Shown here: piece after piece, positions 1 to 7,677 of the stretch
How positions within the stretch are numbered: the first letter of the stretch is position 1
Layout: every line of letters starts with the position of its first letter
Assembly (NCBI GenBank): GCA_018725565.1
Contig: QLUR01000008.1
Location: 1 to 64,000 of the forward strand
DNA length: 64,000 bases
Reading direction: 5' to 3'
Source of the DNA: Bacillota bacterium
GTDB lineage: Bacteria > Bacillota > Dethiobacteria > Dethiobacterales > Dethiobacteraceae
Notes under the pieces: generated by a model
The model's database searches: none
Told to the model about the DNA's origin: nothing
Seen by the model: the letters and a program-made list of their open reading frames with translations, nothing else
Position numbers and translations under genes: made by a program

Positions 1-19
1 AGATGTGTATAAGAGACAG
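1..19. other. Tn5/Nextera mosaic-end adapter remnant
   Basis: The window opens with AGATGTGTATAAGAGACAG, which is letter for letter the 19-bp Tn5 mosaic end used in Nextera sequencing libraries. It is followed without a break by reading frame of a membrane protein. It is therefore best read as untrimmed adapter at a contig end, not as genome sequence. Any protein prediction starting inside it carries false N-terminal residues. Confidence 0.95.
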
Positions 20-655
20 GCCGTGGGGGGGCTGGCCATTTTCGGCCTTACCGCCACCCCACTGTTTTCCGCGGGAGCCGTTGCCTACCGGGGGGTCAAA
101 TTGGTGCATACCGTCCCGCTGCTGCTGATCGCCATGGCAGTGGTCATGCGGCTGCACGGCCAAGGGCGCCGGGAGTGGCCGCTGCCGGAACTTTTTACTT
201 TCTGGCGCCGGCTGCTGAGCCGTCCGGTACTAGTTGTGTATCTATTCCTGTTTGCCGTTTTGGCGGTCCTGGTTTTTGTTTATGTGGCGCGAACCGGTCA
301 CGCTGCCGGCATGCCGGTTTCGGAACTGGAACTGCGCCTGCGCGCGTTACTAGGCGAGTTGCTGCTGGTACGGCCGCGGCTGAAGGAGTTTCTTTTCGGC
401 TACCCCTTGGCTGTACTTGGCCTGTCTCTGCTGGCCCGGGGCCGGCGGGACGTCTGTACTGTTGCCTTATTGGCCCTGGGAGCTGTCGCCCCGGTTTCCA
501 TGACCAACACTTTTATGCATTTTACCGCGTCGCTGCCTGTCATCCTGCTGCGTTCGTTCAACGGCCTGTGGCTGGGACTGCTGCTGGGGGCGCTGCTGAC
601 CGCGGCAGTATTCCTGTTGCTCAAAGCGGTTGAAAAGTGGGGAAGATTGGCGTGA
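20..655 (+). CDS. DUF5693-type membrane protein, C-terminal part
   Basis: The 5' end is missing because the contig begins in adapter sequence; about 211 residues remain. The fragment has several hydrophobic segments (roughly residues 1-35, 70-90, 125-165 and 175-205 of the fragment) and a conserved-looking stretch RPRLKEFLFGYP before the last pair of helices. This agrees with the C-terminal half of the DUF5693 family, large polytopic proteins that commonly sit directly upstream of csaB in clostridia. A role in export or assembly of a cell-wall glycopolymer is suggested only by the neighbours. Its stop overlaps the csaB start in a GTGA junction, so the genes are translationally coupled. Confidence 0.7.
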   Translation, partial: AVGGLAIFGLTATPLFSAGAVAYRGVKLVHTVPLLLIAMAVVMRLHGQGRREWPLPELFTFWRRLLSRPVLVVYLFLFAVLAVLVFVYVARTGHAAGMPVSELELRLRALLGELLLVRPRLKEFLFGYPLAVLGLSLLARGRRDVCTVALLALGAVAPVSMTNTFMHFTASLPVILLRSFNGLWLGLLLGALLTAAVFLLLKAVEKWGRLA

Positions 656-1770
656 AGCACCTTGTCATTTCCGGATACTATGGTTTTGGCAACGCCGGCG
701 ACGAAGCGATTCTTTGCAGCATCCTGGCCCTGCTGCGGGAGGCCGCCGGCGAGACAGGCGAAGAACTGCGCTTTACCGTGCTGTCAGCGGACCCGGCGGC
801 AACGGCGGAAAAATTAAACGTGCAGGCGGTAGGACGCACCGACCTGCGCCGCATTATCGGCGCCATGCGCCAGGCGGACGCTTTTTTAAGCGGCGGCGGC
901 GGACTTCTGCAGGACGTTACCGGGCGCAGCCTGTCTGTCGCTTACTACCTGGGGCTGGTGCTGCTGGCCCGGCTGCTTGGCCTGCCGGCCATTCTGTATG
1001 CCCAGGGGATAGGTCCGGTAACCAGGCCTTTCAACCGCCTGCTGGTACGCCTGCTGGCCAACCGGGCGACTTTTATTTCCGTACGCGATGAAGGTTCCCG
1101 CCGGGAACTGAGAGAGATGGGCGTGACCCGTCCCCCTGTGACGGTAACGGCAGACCCGGTTTTTGCGCTTGCCGCGGCCGACTCACCCAAAGCAGCGGCC
1201 TTTTTGGAAAAGCTTGCCCCCGGTGTGCCGCGAATAGGCATTTCTGTCCGCCCCTGGCCGGCCGGCGGCCGTTATCTGGCGGAGATAGCAGCCGCCGCCG
1301 ACCGTCTGGCTGCGGAATTACCCGCACAGTTAGTTCTGATTCCCCTGTATCCGGCCAAAGACCTGCCCGCCTGCCGCGACCTGGCAGACCTGCTGCAGTC
1401 GCCGTCCGTTATCCTTGAAGAAGAACTAACCCCCCAGGAACTGCTGACCGTCTTTGCCAACCTGAACTTGGTGCTGGCCATGCGCTTGCATGCGCTGATC
1501 TTTGCCGCCAGGGCCGGACTTCCCATGGTAGGCATCGGCTATGACCCGAAAGTGGAAGCTTTGCTGTTGCGATTGGGTTTGGCAAAGCCGGCGCCGCCCG
1601 CGGAGGTGACGGGCGGGCAACTGGCAGCCGACGCGCTGCTGCTGTGGTCCGGGCGGGAAGACACCGCCCGCCGCCTGCGAGAAACCAGCGTCACGGCCGC
1701 CGCCGAGGCCCGCCGCCTGGCGAGGGAAACTCTGACGTTCGCTTGGGGGCAGACGGAGAATAGGCAATGA
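652..1770 (+). CDS. csaB: polysaccharide pyruvyl transferase CsaB
   Basis: CsaB transfers a ketal-linked pyruvate from phosphoenolpyruvate to a sugar of the secondary cell-wall polymer, creating the ligand bound by SLH domains of S-layer and other surface proteins. The protein (372 residues from this start) opens with HLVISGYYGFGNAGDEAIL, the family's N-terminal signature, and later carries MRLHALIFAARAG, the conserved MRxH motif of PF04230. GTG at 652 was chosen because it overlaps the preceding stop as GTGA and follows a GGGGAAG stretch; a GTG 15 bases upstream lacks such a site. The stop overlaps the next gene's ATG as ATGA. The length fits the family. Confidence 0.9.
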   Translation: MKHLVISGYYGFGNAGDEAILCSILALLREAAGETGEELRFTVLSADPAATAEKLNVQAVGRTDLRRIIGAMRQADAFLSGGGGLLQDVTGRSLSVAYYLGLVLLARLLGLPAILYAQGIGPVTRPFNRLLVRLLANRATFISVRDEGSRRELREMGVTRPPVTVTADPVFALAAADSPKAAAFLEKLAPGVPRIGISVRPWPAGGRYLAEIAAAADRLAAELPAQLVLIPLYPAKDLPACRDLADLLQSPSVILEEELTPQELLTVFANLNLVLAMRLHALIFAARAGLPMVGIGYDPKVEALLLRLGLAKPAPPAEVTGGQLAADALLLWSGREDTARRLRETSVTAAAEARRLARETLTFAWGQTENRQ

Positions 1771-2489
1771 AAGAAACTTTTCTCGGTATTCCCGCAGACG
1801 CGATCACCCTGCCGGAAGCAGTGGAGTGGGCCCGGGGCTGGCTGGCGGATGGCCGTAGCGGCGGCTTCATCGCTTCTGTCAACCCGGAAATCTGTGTCGC
1901 GGCGCAGGCAGATCACAAGTTGCGCAGCTGCTTGCTGGCCGCTGCTCTCGGAATTCCTGACGGCATTGGCATTGTGCTTGTTTCCCGCCTGCGCGGCGGC
2001 CGCCTCCGCGGGCGAGTGGCCGGCATCGAACTGCTGTTGGCGTTGTGTGCTCTGGCTGCCGCAGAAGGGAAAAGTGTTTTTTTCTTCGGTGCGGCCGCCG
2101 GGGTGGCGGAAGCGGCGGCAGAAGCAGCGACCAAACGTTACCCCGGCCTGCGCCTGGCAGGTACGCAGCACGGATTTATCGGACCGCAGGAGGAAGCAGA
2201 GGCAGCCGCGAAAATCGCCGCTTCCGGCGCCGACCTGGTATTTGTGGGGCTTGGCAGTCCCCGGCAGGAGTATTTTGTAGCCGGCCACGGCGCGGCCACC
2301 GGTGCAAAACTCTTAATGGCGGTAGGCGGCTCTTTTGACGTTCTGGCGGGTAAGGTGCGCCGCGCTCCGCGCCTGTTCCGGCGTTTAGGACTGGAGTGGC
2401 TGTACCGCTTTGTGCGGCAACCCTGGCGCCTGCGCCGGCTGCCGGCCTTGCCGCGCTTTTTGGTACAGGCCCTGATTAAAAAAAATTAA
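1767..2489 (+). CDS. WecG/TagA/CpsF family glycosyltransferase
   Basis: This 240-residue protein is a GT26 transferase of the kind that adds N-acetylmannosamine (TagA) or a related sugar to an undecaprenyl-PP-GlcNAc intermediate at the inner face of the membrane. Family marks are SVNPEICVAA near residue 35, PDGIGIV near 60, a glycine-rich FFGAAAGVAEAA near 110, VGLGSPRQEYF near 165 and MAVGGSFDVLAGKVRRAPR near 190. It begins inside the csaB stop codon (ATGA) and probably forms one transcript with csaB and the DUF5693 gene. With the tagO-type gene downstream it supplies the first two steps of linkage-unit synthesis. The exact acceptor sugar cannot be read from sequence. Confidence 0.88.
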   Translation: MKETFLGIPADAITLPEAVEWARGWLADGRSGGFIASVNPEICVAAQADHKLRSCLLAAALGIPDGIGIVLVSRLRGGRLRGRVAGIELLLALCALAAAEGKSVFFFGAAAGVAEAAAEAATKRYPGLRLAGTQHGFIGPQEEAEAAAKIAASGADLVFVGLGSPRQEYFVAGHGAATGAKLLMAVGGSFDVLAGKVRRAPRLFRRLGLEWLYRFVRQPWRLRRLPALPRFLVQALIKKN

Positions 2490-2603
2490 CAACTATTGTC
2501 TATTGTCAGATCATGTCAAGTATGATAAAAAGATAGTGGTATATGTACAAGCAAGAGACTAATTAAGCTCTAAAGCAGTTACAGAGAAACTGGGGGGGAA
2601 CTG

Positions 2604-3548
2604 ATGCAGCAATACTTGCTCTTATTTGGCGTGGCCGTTGCTGTCAGTTTGCTGGCGACACCCTGGGCAGGGCGCCTGGCTTTTCACATTGGTGCGGTTG
2701 ACCGCCCGAACAAACGGAAAATCCATCAGCAGGCCATGCCCCGCCTGGGCGGCTTGGCGGTTTATGCCGGATTTATCGCTGCCAGCATCCTGCTCCCGCT
2801 GGAGCCAAGACTGGCCGGCCTGCTGCTGGGCGGGACGGTTATTCTGCTGCTGGGGCTGCTCGATGATACCCGCGGCCTTTCTCCTAAAGTCAAGCTGCTT
2901 GGACAGAGCGCAGCCGCCGCAATTGTGGTGGCCTCCGGCATACGGATTGATTTTATCAACAACCCTTTCAACGGGTACTTATACCTGGGCGATTTCAGTT
3001 TTCCTTTCACTGTTTTGTGGATAGTGGCCATCACCAATGCCATTAACCTGATAGACGGCCTGGACGGGCTGGCCTCCGGTGTTTCGGCAATAGTGCTGAT
3101 TACTTTTGCCGTTATCGCGCACCAGATCGGGCAAACCACCGTCTCCCTGCTGGCCCTGGCCCTGGCGGGCGCCATCCTCGGCTTTCTGCGCTACAATTTT
3201 TACCCGGCCAAAATATTTCTCGGCGACTGCGGCAGCATGTTCCTTGGCTTTATGATAGCGTCGCTGGCTGTTTTCGGGTTGCTGAAAGGGCTGACCGTCG
3301 TCACCTTTGTGGTCCCCGTAATCGTGCTTGGCGTTCCGGTCTTCGATACCTGTTTCGCCATCCTGCGCCGTTTTCGCAAACGCAGGCCCATCTTTCAGGC
3401 AGACAAAGGACACTTGCATCATCGTCTTCTGTCGCATGGCTATTCCCACCGGCAGGCGGTCCTCTTCATTTATTTTCTCTCCCTGCTGTTCAGCGCCGGC
3501 GCCTTGCTGCTGATTTACAATACCACCGCGTCGGGTCAGGTCTTTTAA
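2604..3548 (+). CDS. tagO: undecaprenyl-phosphate GlcNAc-1-phosphate transferase (TagO/WecA type)
   Basis: An integral membrane enzyme of the MraY/WecA/TagO family that transfers a sugar-1-phosphate, usually GlcNAc-1-P, from UDP-sugar to undecaprenyl phosphate. This starts wall-polymer synthesis. The 314-residue protein has about ten hydrophobic segments and the family motifs in order: PRLGGLAVY near residue 47, LGLLDDTRGL near 83, NAINLIDGLDGLASG near 146, FLGDCGSMFLGF near 205 and the HLHHRL box near 272. GGGGGGAA precedes the ATG at 2604. The 114 bases upstream separate it from wecG, and I saw no convincing promoter or terminator there. Confidence 0.9.
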   Translation: MQQYLLLFGVAVAVSLLATPWAGRLAFHIGAVDRPNKRKIHQQAMPRLGGLAVYAGFIAASILLPLEPRLAGLLLGGTVILLLGLLDDTRGLSPKVKLLGQSAAAAIVVASGIRIDFINNPFNGYLYLGDFSFPFTVLWIVAITNAINLIDGLDGLASGVSAIVLITFAVIAHQIGQTTVSLLALALAGAILGFLRYNFYPAKIFLGDCGSMFLGFMIASLAVFGLLKGLTVVTFVVPVIVLGVPVFDTCFAILRRFRKRRPIFQADKGHLHHRLLSHGYSHRQAVLFIYFLSLLFSAGALLLIYNTTASGQVF

Positions 3549-3601
3549 GCGGTAACCCCACAGGCCGTTTAAAAGCGGTTGCGCTGTAGCAACGTTTTTT
3601 G

Positions 3602-3630
3602 TTGCGGAATATGTACAGCTGACTTATAAT
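3602..3630 (+). promoter_or_regulatory. sigma-A type promoter for the LCP gene
   Basis: TTGCGG at 3602-3607 and a perfect TATAAT at 3625-3630 are separated by 17 bases. The position, about 35 bases before the LCP start, fits a housekeeping promoter. The -35 box is only a partial match. Confidence 0.6.
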
Positions 3631-3665
3631 GATACCGGGCTAAACTGTTATGGCAGGTGCTTATA

Positions 3666-4592
3666 TTGCGAAAAAAGAAAGTCTCTTTCATCGTTGTTAT
3701 TTTTGCTGCCTTGGTACTGTCGGCAGTTTTCTGGGTCGGTTCCGTTTGGCAAAGAATTTACTACAACCCCGCAGCGGCGGAAGAGCCTGCTCCCCTGCCC
3801 GCAAAGGAAAAAAGCATCCTCAACGTCCTGATCCTTGGTTTGGACGGGGATGGCGGGCGTGGTCGGGCTGACACCGTTATGATCGTGAGCATCAATCAAA
3901 ACACGGGCCAGTTGGCTGTAATTTCCGTTCCCCGCGACGCGCGCGTGAACATCCCCGGACGTGGTCCGGGCAAACTTAATCATGCCATGACCGGCAAAGG
4001 CGAAATTACGCTGATGAAGCAGACGCTCGAGCAGTTGTTCGGGGAGCCGGTGCATCATTACATTTCCACGGACTTTGGCGGTTTTGCAAATATAATCGAT
4101 CTTCTGGGCGGAGTAACCATCGATGTGGAAAAGCGCATGGTTCATACCTCGGTCAACCGGCCGCCCATCGACCTTTACCCCGGGTTGCAGCGCCTGGACG
4201 GCCGGCAGGCACTGGGTTACGTTCGTTACCGCGGCGATGCCGCGGGAGACTTTGGCCGTATGCAGCGCCAGCAACAGTTCCTGAAAGCAGTAGCGGCGGA
4301 AGTGTTACAGGTACAGTCGCTGTTTAAACTGCCGCGGCTGTTGGAAGAGGCGGCCCGCCATGTACGGACCGACCTTTCGCTGCCGCAGGTTTTGGAGTTC
4401 GGCCGTTTCGCGGTAAATCTGGACCTTGCCGCTGTCGAGGCCGTAACCTTGCAGGGACGGGGCGTCACAATCGGCGGCGTTTCTTATGTTGCGCTGGACG
4501 AGGCGCAGCTGGAGGAGACGGTTCGCCGCTACCTGCGCTGGGAAAAAGAAGATGCGCCTGCCCCAAAGCAAAACCGGGAAGCCGGCACATAA
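3666..4592 (+). CDS. LytR-CpsA-Psr (LCP) family ligase
   Basis: LCP proteins attach undecaprenyl-PP-linked glycopolymers to peptidoglycan on the outer face of the membrane. The protein has a lysine-rich start and a single signal anchor at about residues 6-26. The LCP catalytic domain follows with LNVLILGLDGD, RADTVMIVSI, ISVPRDARVNIPG, KLNHAMTGKG and GYVRYRGDAAGDFGRMQRQQQFL; its arginine and aspartate residues bind the pyrophosphate. TTG at 3666 was preferred because CAGGTG lies 6 bases before it; a GTG at 3657 in the same frame is possible. It follows tagO and fits the wall-polymer theme of 20-4592. Confidence 0.9.
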   Translation: MRKKKVSFIVVIFAALVLSAVFWVGSVWQRIYYNPAAAEEPAPLPAKEKSILNVLILGLDGDGGRGRADTVMIVSINQNTGQLAVISVPRDARVNIPGRGPGKLNHAMTGKGEITLMKQTLEQLFGEPVHHYISTDFGGFANIIDLLGGVTIDVEKRMVHTSVNRPPIDLYPGLQRLDGRQALGYVRYRGDAAGDFGRMQRQQQFLKAVAAEVLQVQSLFKLPRLLEEAARHVRTDLSLPQVLEFGRFAVNLDLAAVEAVTLQGRGVTIGGVSYVALDEAQLEETVRRYLRWEKEDAPAPKQNREAGT

Positions 4593-4617
4593 AACGAAAG
4601 AAAGCCCGGGCCGCATC

Positions 4618-5502
4618 TTAATCGCCAAACCATTCCGACACAAATCCTTTTGCTATAACAGCCACCTTGGCTGCCTGCCGGCAGGCATTGTCGGCATCTT
4701 CTTTATCGTATTCTTCGGAAGGCAGCCACAGGCTGTTTCCGATGATGCCCGGGTATCTGCTCATGCTGACATCCGGTTCCATTCCTGCCGAAATCTCGGC
4801 TGCCCAGAGAAGGTCCTGCCGCCAGCTGCCAGGGAAATCCCCCCGCTCCAGCATTTTTCTCAGCATTCCGCCTACGAAATGAGTCTTATGAAAAATTCCC
4901 TTGGCGATCAGAACAGCTTTCAGGCTTTTTTCTACTGCTTGCTGGCAATGGTAAACAGCTTTGTCATAAAAGATGTCTTCCGCAAGTATCATCCCGATAG
5001 CCAGGTCTCTTTCCCCATCTTTAAGCATCGCCAGAGAAAAATCTTTGTTGCTTACTTTAGATAAAGGTGTGGCACCGCCTTGCCTGACGGGGAATGCCCA
5101 CCCGTCCTCCAGTTTTACGATACCTTTATCTCTGATGTACTCCCTGGTTTCAGCCATCAGGGCTTCTACAAAACCTTCTTTGTCAAAGAGAACCAACCCC
5201 TCTTCGGCAATATCTAAAAAAAGAGGATTATGGTTTGCAAAATTAGAAATAACTTCGTCCCTGGTAAACAGCAGAAGATCTAAGGACCAAGCCGGAAGGA
5301 CTTTTTTTATTTCCACTACCTCTTCTCTCCTTCTGTGGCGCTTGGGGTTAAGCCCCTCGGCTACAATAAGGATGTCGATATCAGAAGACGGAGAGGCAAG
5401 ACCTTTTACCTGCGAGCCAAAAGCTACGGCCGCGATCACCTTAATATTCAGCAAAGCCCGCTCCAGGGCAAAGCCAGTTTCTTTAAAAAAAGTAGTTTCC
5501 AC
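4618..5502 (-). CDS. fused nucleotidyltransferase (MNT) - HEPN domain protein
   Basis: The first ~100 residues form a minimal nucleotidyltransferase: AFGSQVKG followed by SDIDILIV matches the G-S then D-x-D metal site of the polymerase-beta fold. The last ~130 residues (from about 165) resemble a HEPN domain with AVYHCQQAVEKSLKAVLIAKG, like the HAQQA-E-KALKA helix of that family. In classical HEPN-MNT toxin-antitoxin pairs the domains are separate genes; here they are one 294-residue chain. I do not see a clear R-x(4-6)-H RNase motif, so toxicity is doubtful. GTG at 5502 was chosen because GGAGGGGG lies just before it; an in-frame ATG 27 bases upstream has no such site. Confidence 0.75.
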   Translation of the reverse strand: METTFFKETGFALERALLNIKVIAAVAFGSQVKGLASPSSDIDILIVAEGLNPKRHRRREEVVEIKKVLPAWSLDLLLFTRDEVISNFANHNPLFLDIAEEGLVLFDKEGFVEALMAETREYIRDKGIVKLEDGWAFPVRQGGATPLSKVSNKDFSLAMLKDGERDLAIGMILAEDIFYDKAVYHCQQAVEKSLKAVLIAKGIFHKTHFVGGMLRKMLERGDFPGSWRQDLLWAAEISAGMEPDVSMSRYPGIIGNSLWLPSEEYDKEDADNACRQAAKVAVIAKGFVSEWFGD

Positions 5503-5543
5503 TGTTCCCCCTCCAGAAAGTACTGCCATTATTATCCGCTTCC

Positions 5544-5571
5544 ATTATAGAATAAAGCGAGCGCTTTGCAA
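5544..5571 (-). promoter_or_regulatory. promoter of the MNT-HEPN gene
   Basis: Reading the minus strand, TTGCAA (5571-5566) and a perfect TATAAT (5549-5544) are 16 bases apart, about 40 bases ahead of the chosen GTG. The -35 box lies inside the palindrome at 5557-5580. Confidence 0.6.
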
Positions 5572-5580
5572 AGCGCTCGC
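5557..5580. repeat. 24-bp perfect palindrome overlapping the promoter (possible operator)
   Basis: The 24 bases read the same on both strands; each half is GCGAGCGCTTTG. There is no T-run on either side, which argues against a terminator. It covers the -35 box of the minus-strand promoter, a usual place for a repressor site. Which protein binds it is unknown. Confidence 0.7.
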
Positions 5581-5672
5581 GCAGGCGTATTGCGCACTTT
5601 GTTCAGGCAGCACGGTCCTGCTTGTTTGCAGTGCGCTGTTTTTGTGATAAGATAAAAACAAATGCCGGCGGG

Positions 5673-6776
5673 GTGCGGGCCTTGCTTTATGTGCTGTACG
5701 GCAGAAACGGTGAGGAAATGGCGCAGGGCGCACTGGCCCGGCTGGATGCGGCCGGGGAGATTGCTGCTCTTAAAAAACGGCGGCCGCTGGTGGCGATCAA
5801 GCCAAATTTGGTTGTTGCCCAACCGGCGGAGTGGGGAGCCACCACATCGCCGGCCGTGGTCAGGGGCGTGTTGCGCTATTTGCGGGAAAACGGTATTACC
5901 AATCTGGTGATCATGGAAAGTTCCTGGGCTGGGGAGTGTACGAAACAGGCTTTTGCCGCCTGTGGTTATCAGGAACTAAGCAGTGAGTTCGCTGTGCCGC
6001 TGCTCGATTTGAAGGATGAGCCGGCTGTGCCTGTCCTGATTGCCGGCATGGAAATACGAATCTGCAAGGCGGCGCTGCAGGCTGACTACCTGATAAATAT
6101 TCCTGTGCTTAAGGTGCATTGTCAAACCAAGCTGACTTGCGCCCTGAAAAATTTAAAAGGCTGTATTCCTGACAGCGAGAAAAGAAGGTTTCACCGTGAG
6201 GGCCTGCATCGGCCGATCGCCGCCCTGAATCAGGCGTTGAAGTCGCACCTGGTCCTGGTGGATGCGCTGCAGGGAGACCTTTGCCATGAAGAAGGAGGTA
6301 CCCCGGTCAGGATGGACCGCATTATCGCCGGCAGGGACCCGGTGCTGGTCGACGCGTATGCGGCGGAGTTGCTGGGGTTCCGTACGGAGGAAATTCCTTA
6401 TATCAGCCTGGCGGCGCAGTTTGGGGTGGGTAACGCCTGCCTGGCAGCGGAGGCGGTGACTGAATTAAACAACAGCTCAGCTGCCGCCGGATTTCCGGTG
6501 GATTGCAGCACAGGCAGCATGCAGCGCTGGATATCCGAGCGTCAGGCCTGCTCCCCCTGCTTTGGCAGCCTTTTGCATGCCCTGCAAAGATTTAAGGAAA
6601 AAGGCAACCTGACCTCCCTGCCGCCAGTCTCGGTGGGTCAGGGTTTCCGTGGTTGCCGGGGGCAAATCGGTGTCGGTGATTGTACGGCAGGTTTTGACAG
6701 TCATGTGCCGGGGTGTCCGCCAAAAGGCAGGGAGATAACAGAGGCGCTGGAGGCCTGGATTGGGCTGGACAGATAG
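5673..6776 (+). CDS. DUF362 domain protein
   Basis: About 367 residues with the DUF362 hallmarks: VAIKPNLV near residue 38, a segment VIMESSW near 80, NIPVLKVHCQTKLTCALKNLKGC near 145, and DALQGD followed by a conserved Asp-rich stretch (DPVLVDAYAAELLG). The C-terminal part has several cysteines (QACSPC, FRGCRGQIGVGDC, HVPGCPPKG) that could bind an Fe-S cluster or zinc. The biochemical function of DUF362 is not established; related proteins often carry ferredoxin domains. The start is uncertain: GTG at 5673 follows a GGCGGG run, and no strong ribosome binding site is present. It stands alone, convergent with the DUF3786 gene. Confidence 0.75.
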   Translation: MRALLYVLYGRNGEEMAQGALARLDAAGEIAALKKRRPLVAIKPNLVVAQPAEWGATTSPAVVRGVLRYLRENGITNLVIMESSWAGECTKQAFAACGYQELSSEFAVPLLDLKDEPAVPVLIAGMEIRICKAALQADYLINIPVLKVHCQTKLTCALKNLKGCIPDSEKRRFHREGLHRPIAALNQALKSHLVLVDALQGDLCHEEGGTPVRMDRIIAGRDPVLVDAYAAELLGFRTEEIPYISLAAQFGVGNACLAAEAVTELNNSSAAAGFPVDCSTGSMQRWISERQACSPCFGSLLHALQRFKEKGNLTSLPPVSVGQGFRGCRGQIGVGDCTAGFDSHVPGCPPKGREITEALEAWIGLDR

Positions 6777-6803
6777 ATTAAGACCGGCCAAAACAGCATA
6801 TTT

Positions 6804-7424
6804 TTACTGTTTAATAATGTTCACCAGGGCGCCGACCGTCATGCCGGCCAAAACGGCGTAATCCTCCGTGTGCAGGTATTCGTTGGCCTGGCGGTCAAAG
6901 AGGATCGTACCGCTGGGCGGGAATTCCTCATCGCCTTTCCAGAGAATGTACAAGAGGGGTACGCGAGGCAGCGCAGGTATGCGATAAGAAAGATGCCCAT
7001 GGTCGGCTGTTTCCCCTCCAAGCATCCCGGCCGCGCGGGCAAACTCCTGAGGACGTCCTCCGAAAATTTTAACAAAAGGCAGTACAGCGCGCTTGCTGAA
7101 GGGGTCTATGTAAACAGCGCCGCCTTGCAGCTCCTTATACGAAATCCAGCTGCCGGACAGCGGAGCGCCGGTAGCCCAAGCCAGGTAGTGCAGCAAAAGT
7201 ATCGCTGTTGTCAACGGCGCTTCTTCTTCTGTGCTTTGTCTGGCTACTTGGCCTTCGGGGTAGGAAACCACATAGTGCTGCCCCAGGAAAGGAACGGCAA
7301 AGAGGCTTTTATCCCGGATAAACTGGCAAGCGCTGTTCTCTGCCATCGATGGGGCCGCTGCGGCCGCAAAATTCTTACGGGCAACCAATAATGTTTCCCC
7401 GAGGTTGTAAGGCGTCTTGTTCAT
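6804..7424 (-). CDS. DUF3786 domain protein
   Basis: A 206-residue soluble protein. It shows the pattern I associate with DUF3786: LLHYLAWATGAPLSGSWISYKELQGG near residue 80, a central FxKIFGGRPQEF, then RIPALPRVPLLYILWKGDEEFPPSG followed by ILFDRQANEYLHTEDYAVL. Members occur in anaerobes, sometimes near corrinoid or C1 genes, but no reaction is known. ATG at 7424 follows TTGGAGGGG. A strong promoter lies 40-70 bases upstream, so it is a single-gene unit. Confidence 0.72.
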   Translation of the reverse strand: MNKTPYNLGETLLVARKNFAAAAAPSMAENSACQFIRDKSLFAVPFLGQHYVVSYPEGQVARQSTEEEAPLTTAILLLHYLAWATGAPLSGSWISYKELQGGAVYIDPFSKRAVLPFVKIFGGRPQEFARAAGMLGGETADHGHLSYRIPALPRVPLLYILWKGDEEFPPSGTILFDRQANEYLHTEDYAVLAGMTVGALVNIIKQ

Positions 7425-7464
7425 CGTTCACCCCTCCAAGTGATATGTGCCGTGTTTCAAGCGT

Positions 7465-7494
7465 ATTATAGCAACATGGCAACAGGGATGTCAA
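7465..7494 (-). promoter_or_regulatory. consensus sigma-A promoter for the DUF3786 gene
   Basis: On the minus strand a perfect TTGACA (7494-7489) and a perfect TATAAT (7470-7465) are 18 bases apart, about 40 bases before the ATG at 7424. This is the closest match to the housekeeping consensus found in the window. Confidence 0.8.
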
Positions 7495-7677
7495 CCACAG
7501 CCCCCCTGATGAAAAGCGGGAAAAAATATTATGGCCATGACTATGCGCCGTATGCCCGGGCGATAAAGTTTAATTATTTAAAAAATTTGTAAAATTCGCA
7601 CAACGTTGCAGGATATTCTGCCGTCATGCTGGAATAACGTGGTGCGGGCATGCATTAGCTTATGGGGAGGTGGATAG

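Noticed and set aside
3589-3605. Small hairpin GCAAC/GTTGC with T-rich loop after tagO
   Set aside because: Stem too short and overlaps the LCP promoter; no T-run follows it.
5557-5580. Reading the 24-bp palindrome as a terminator
   Set aside because: No T-run on either strand, and it overlaps a promoter, so an operator is more likely.
7593-7610. TCGCAC-AACG-TTGCA before the sigma-54 activator gene
   Set aside because: Looks like a -24/-12 element, but the spacing is one base short and the GG is CG.
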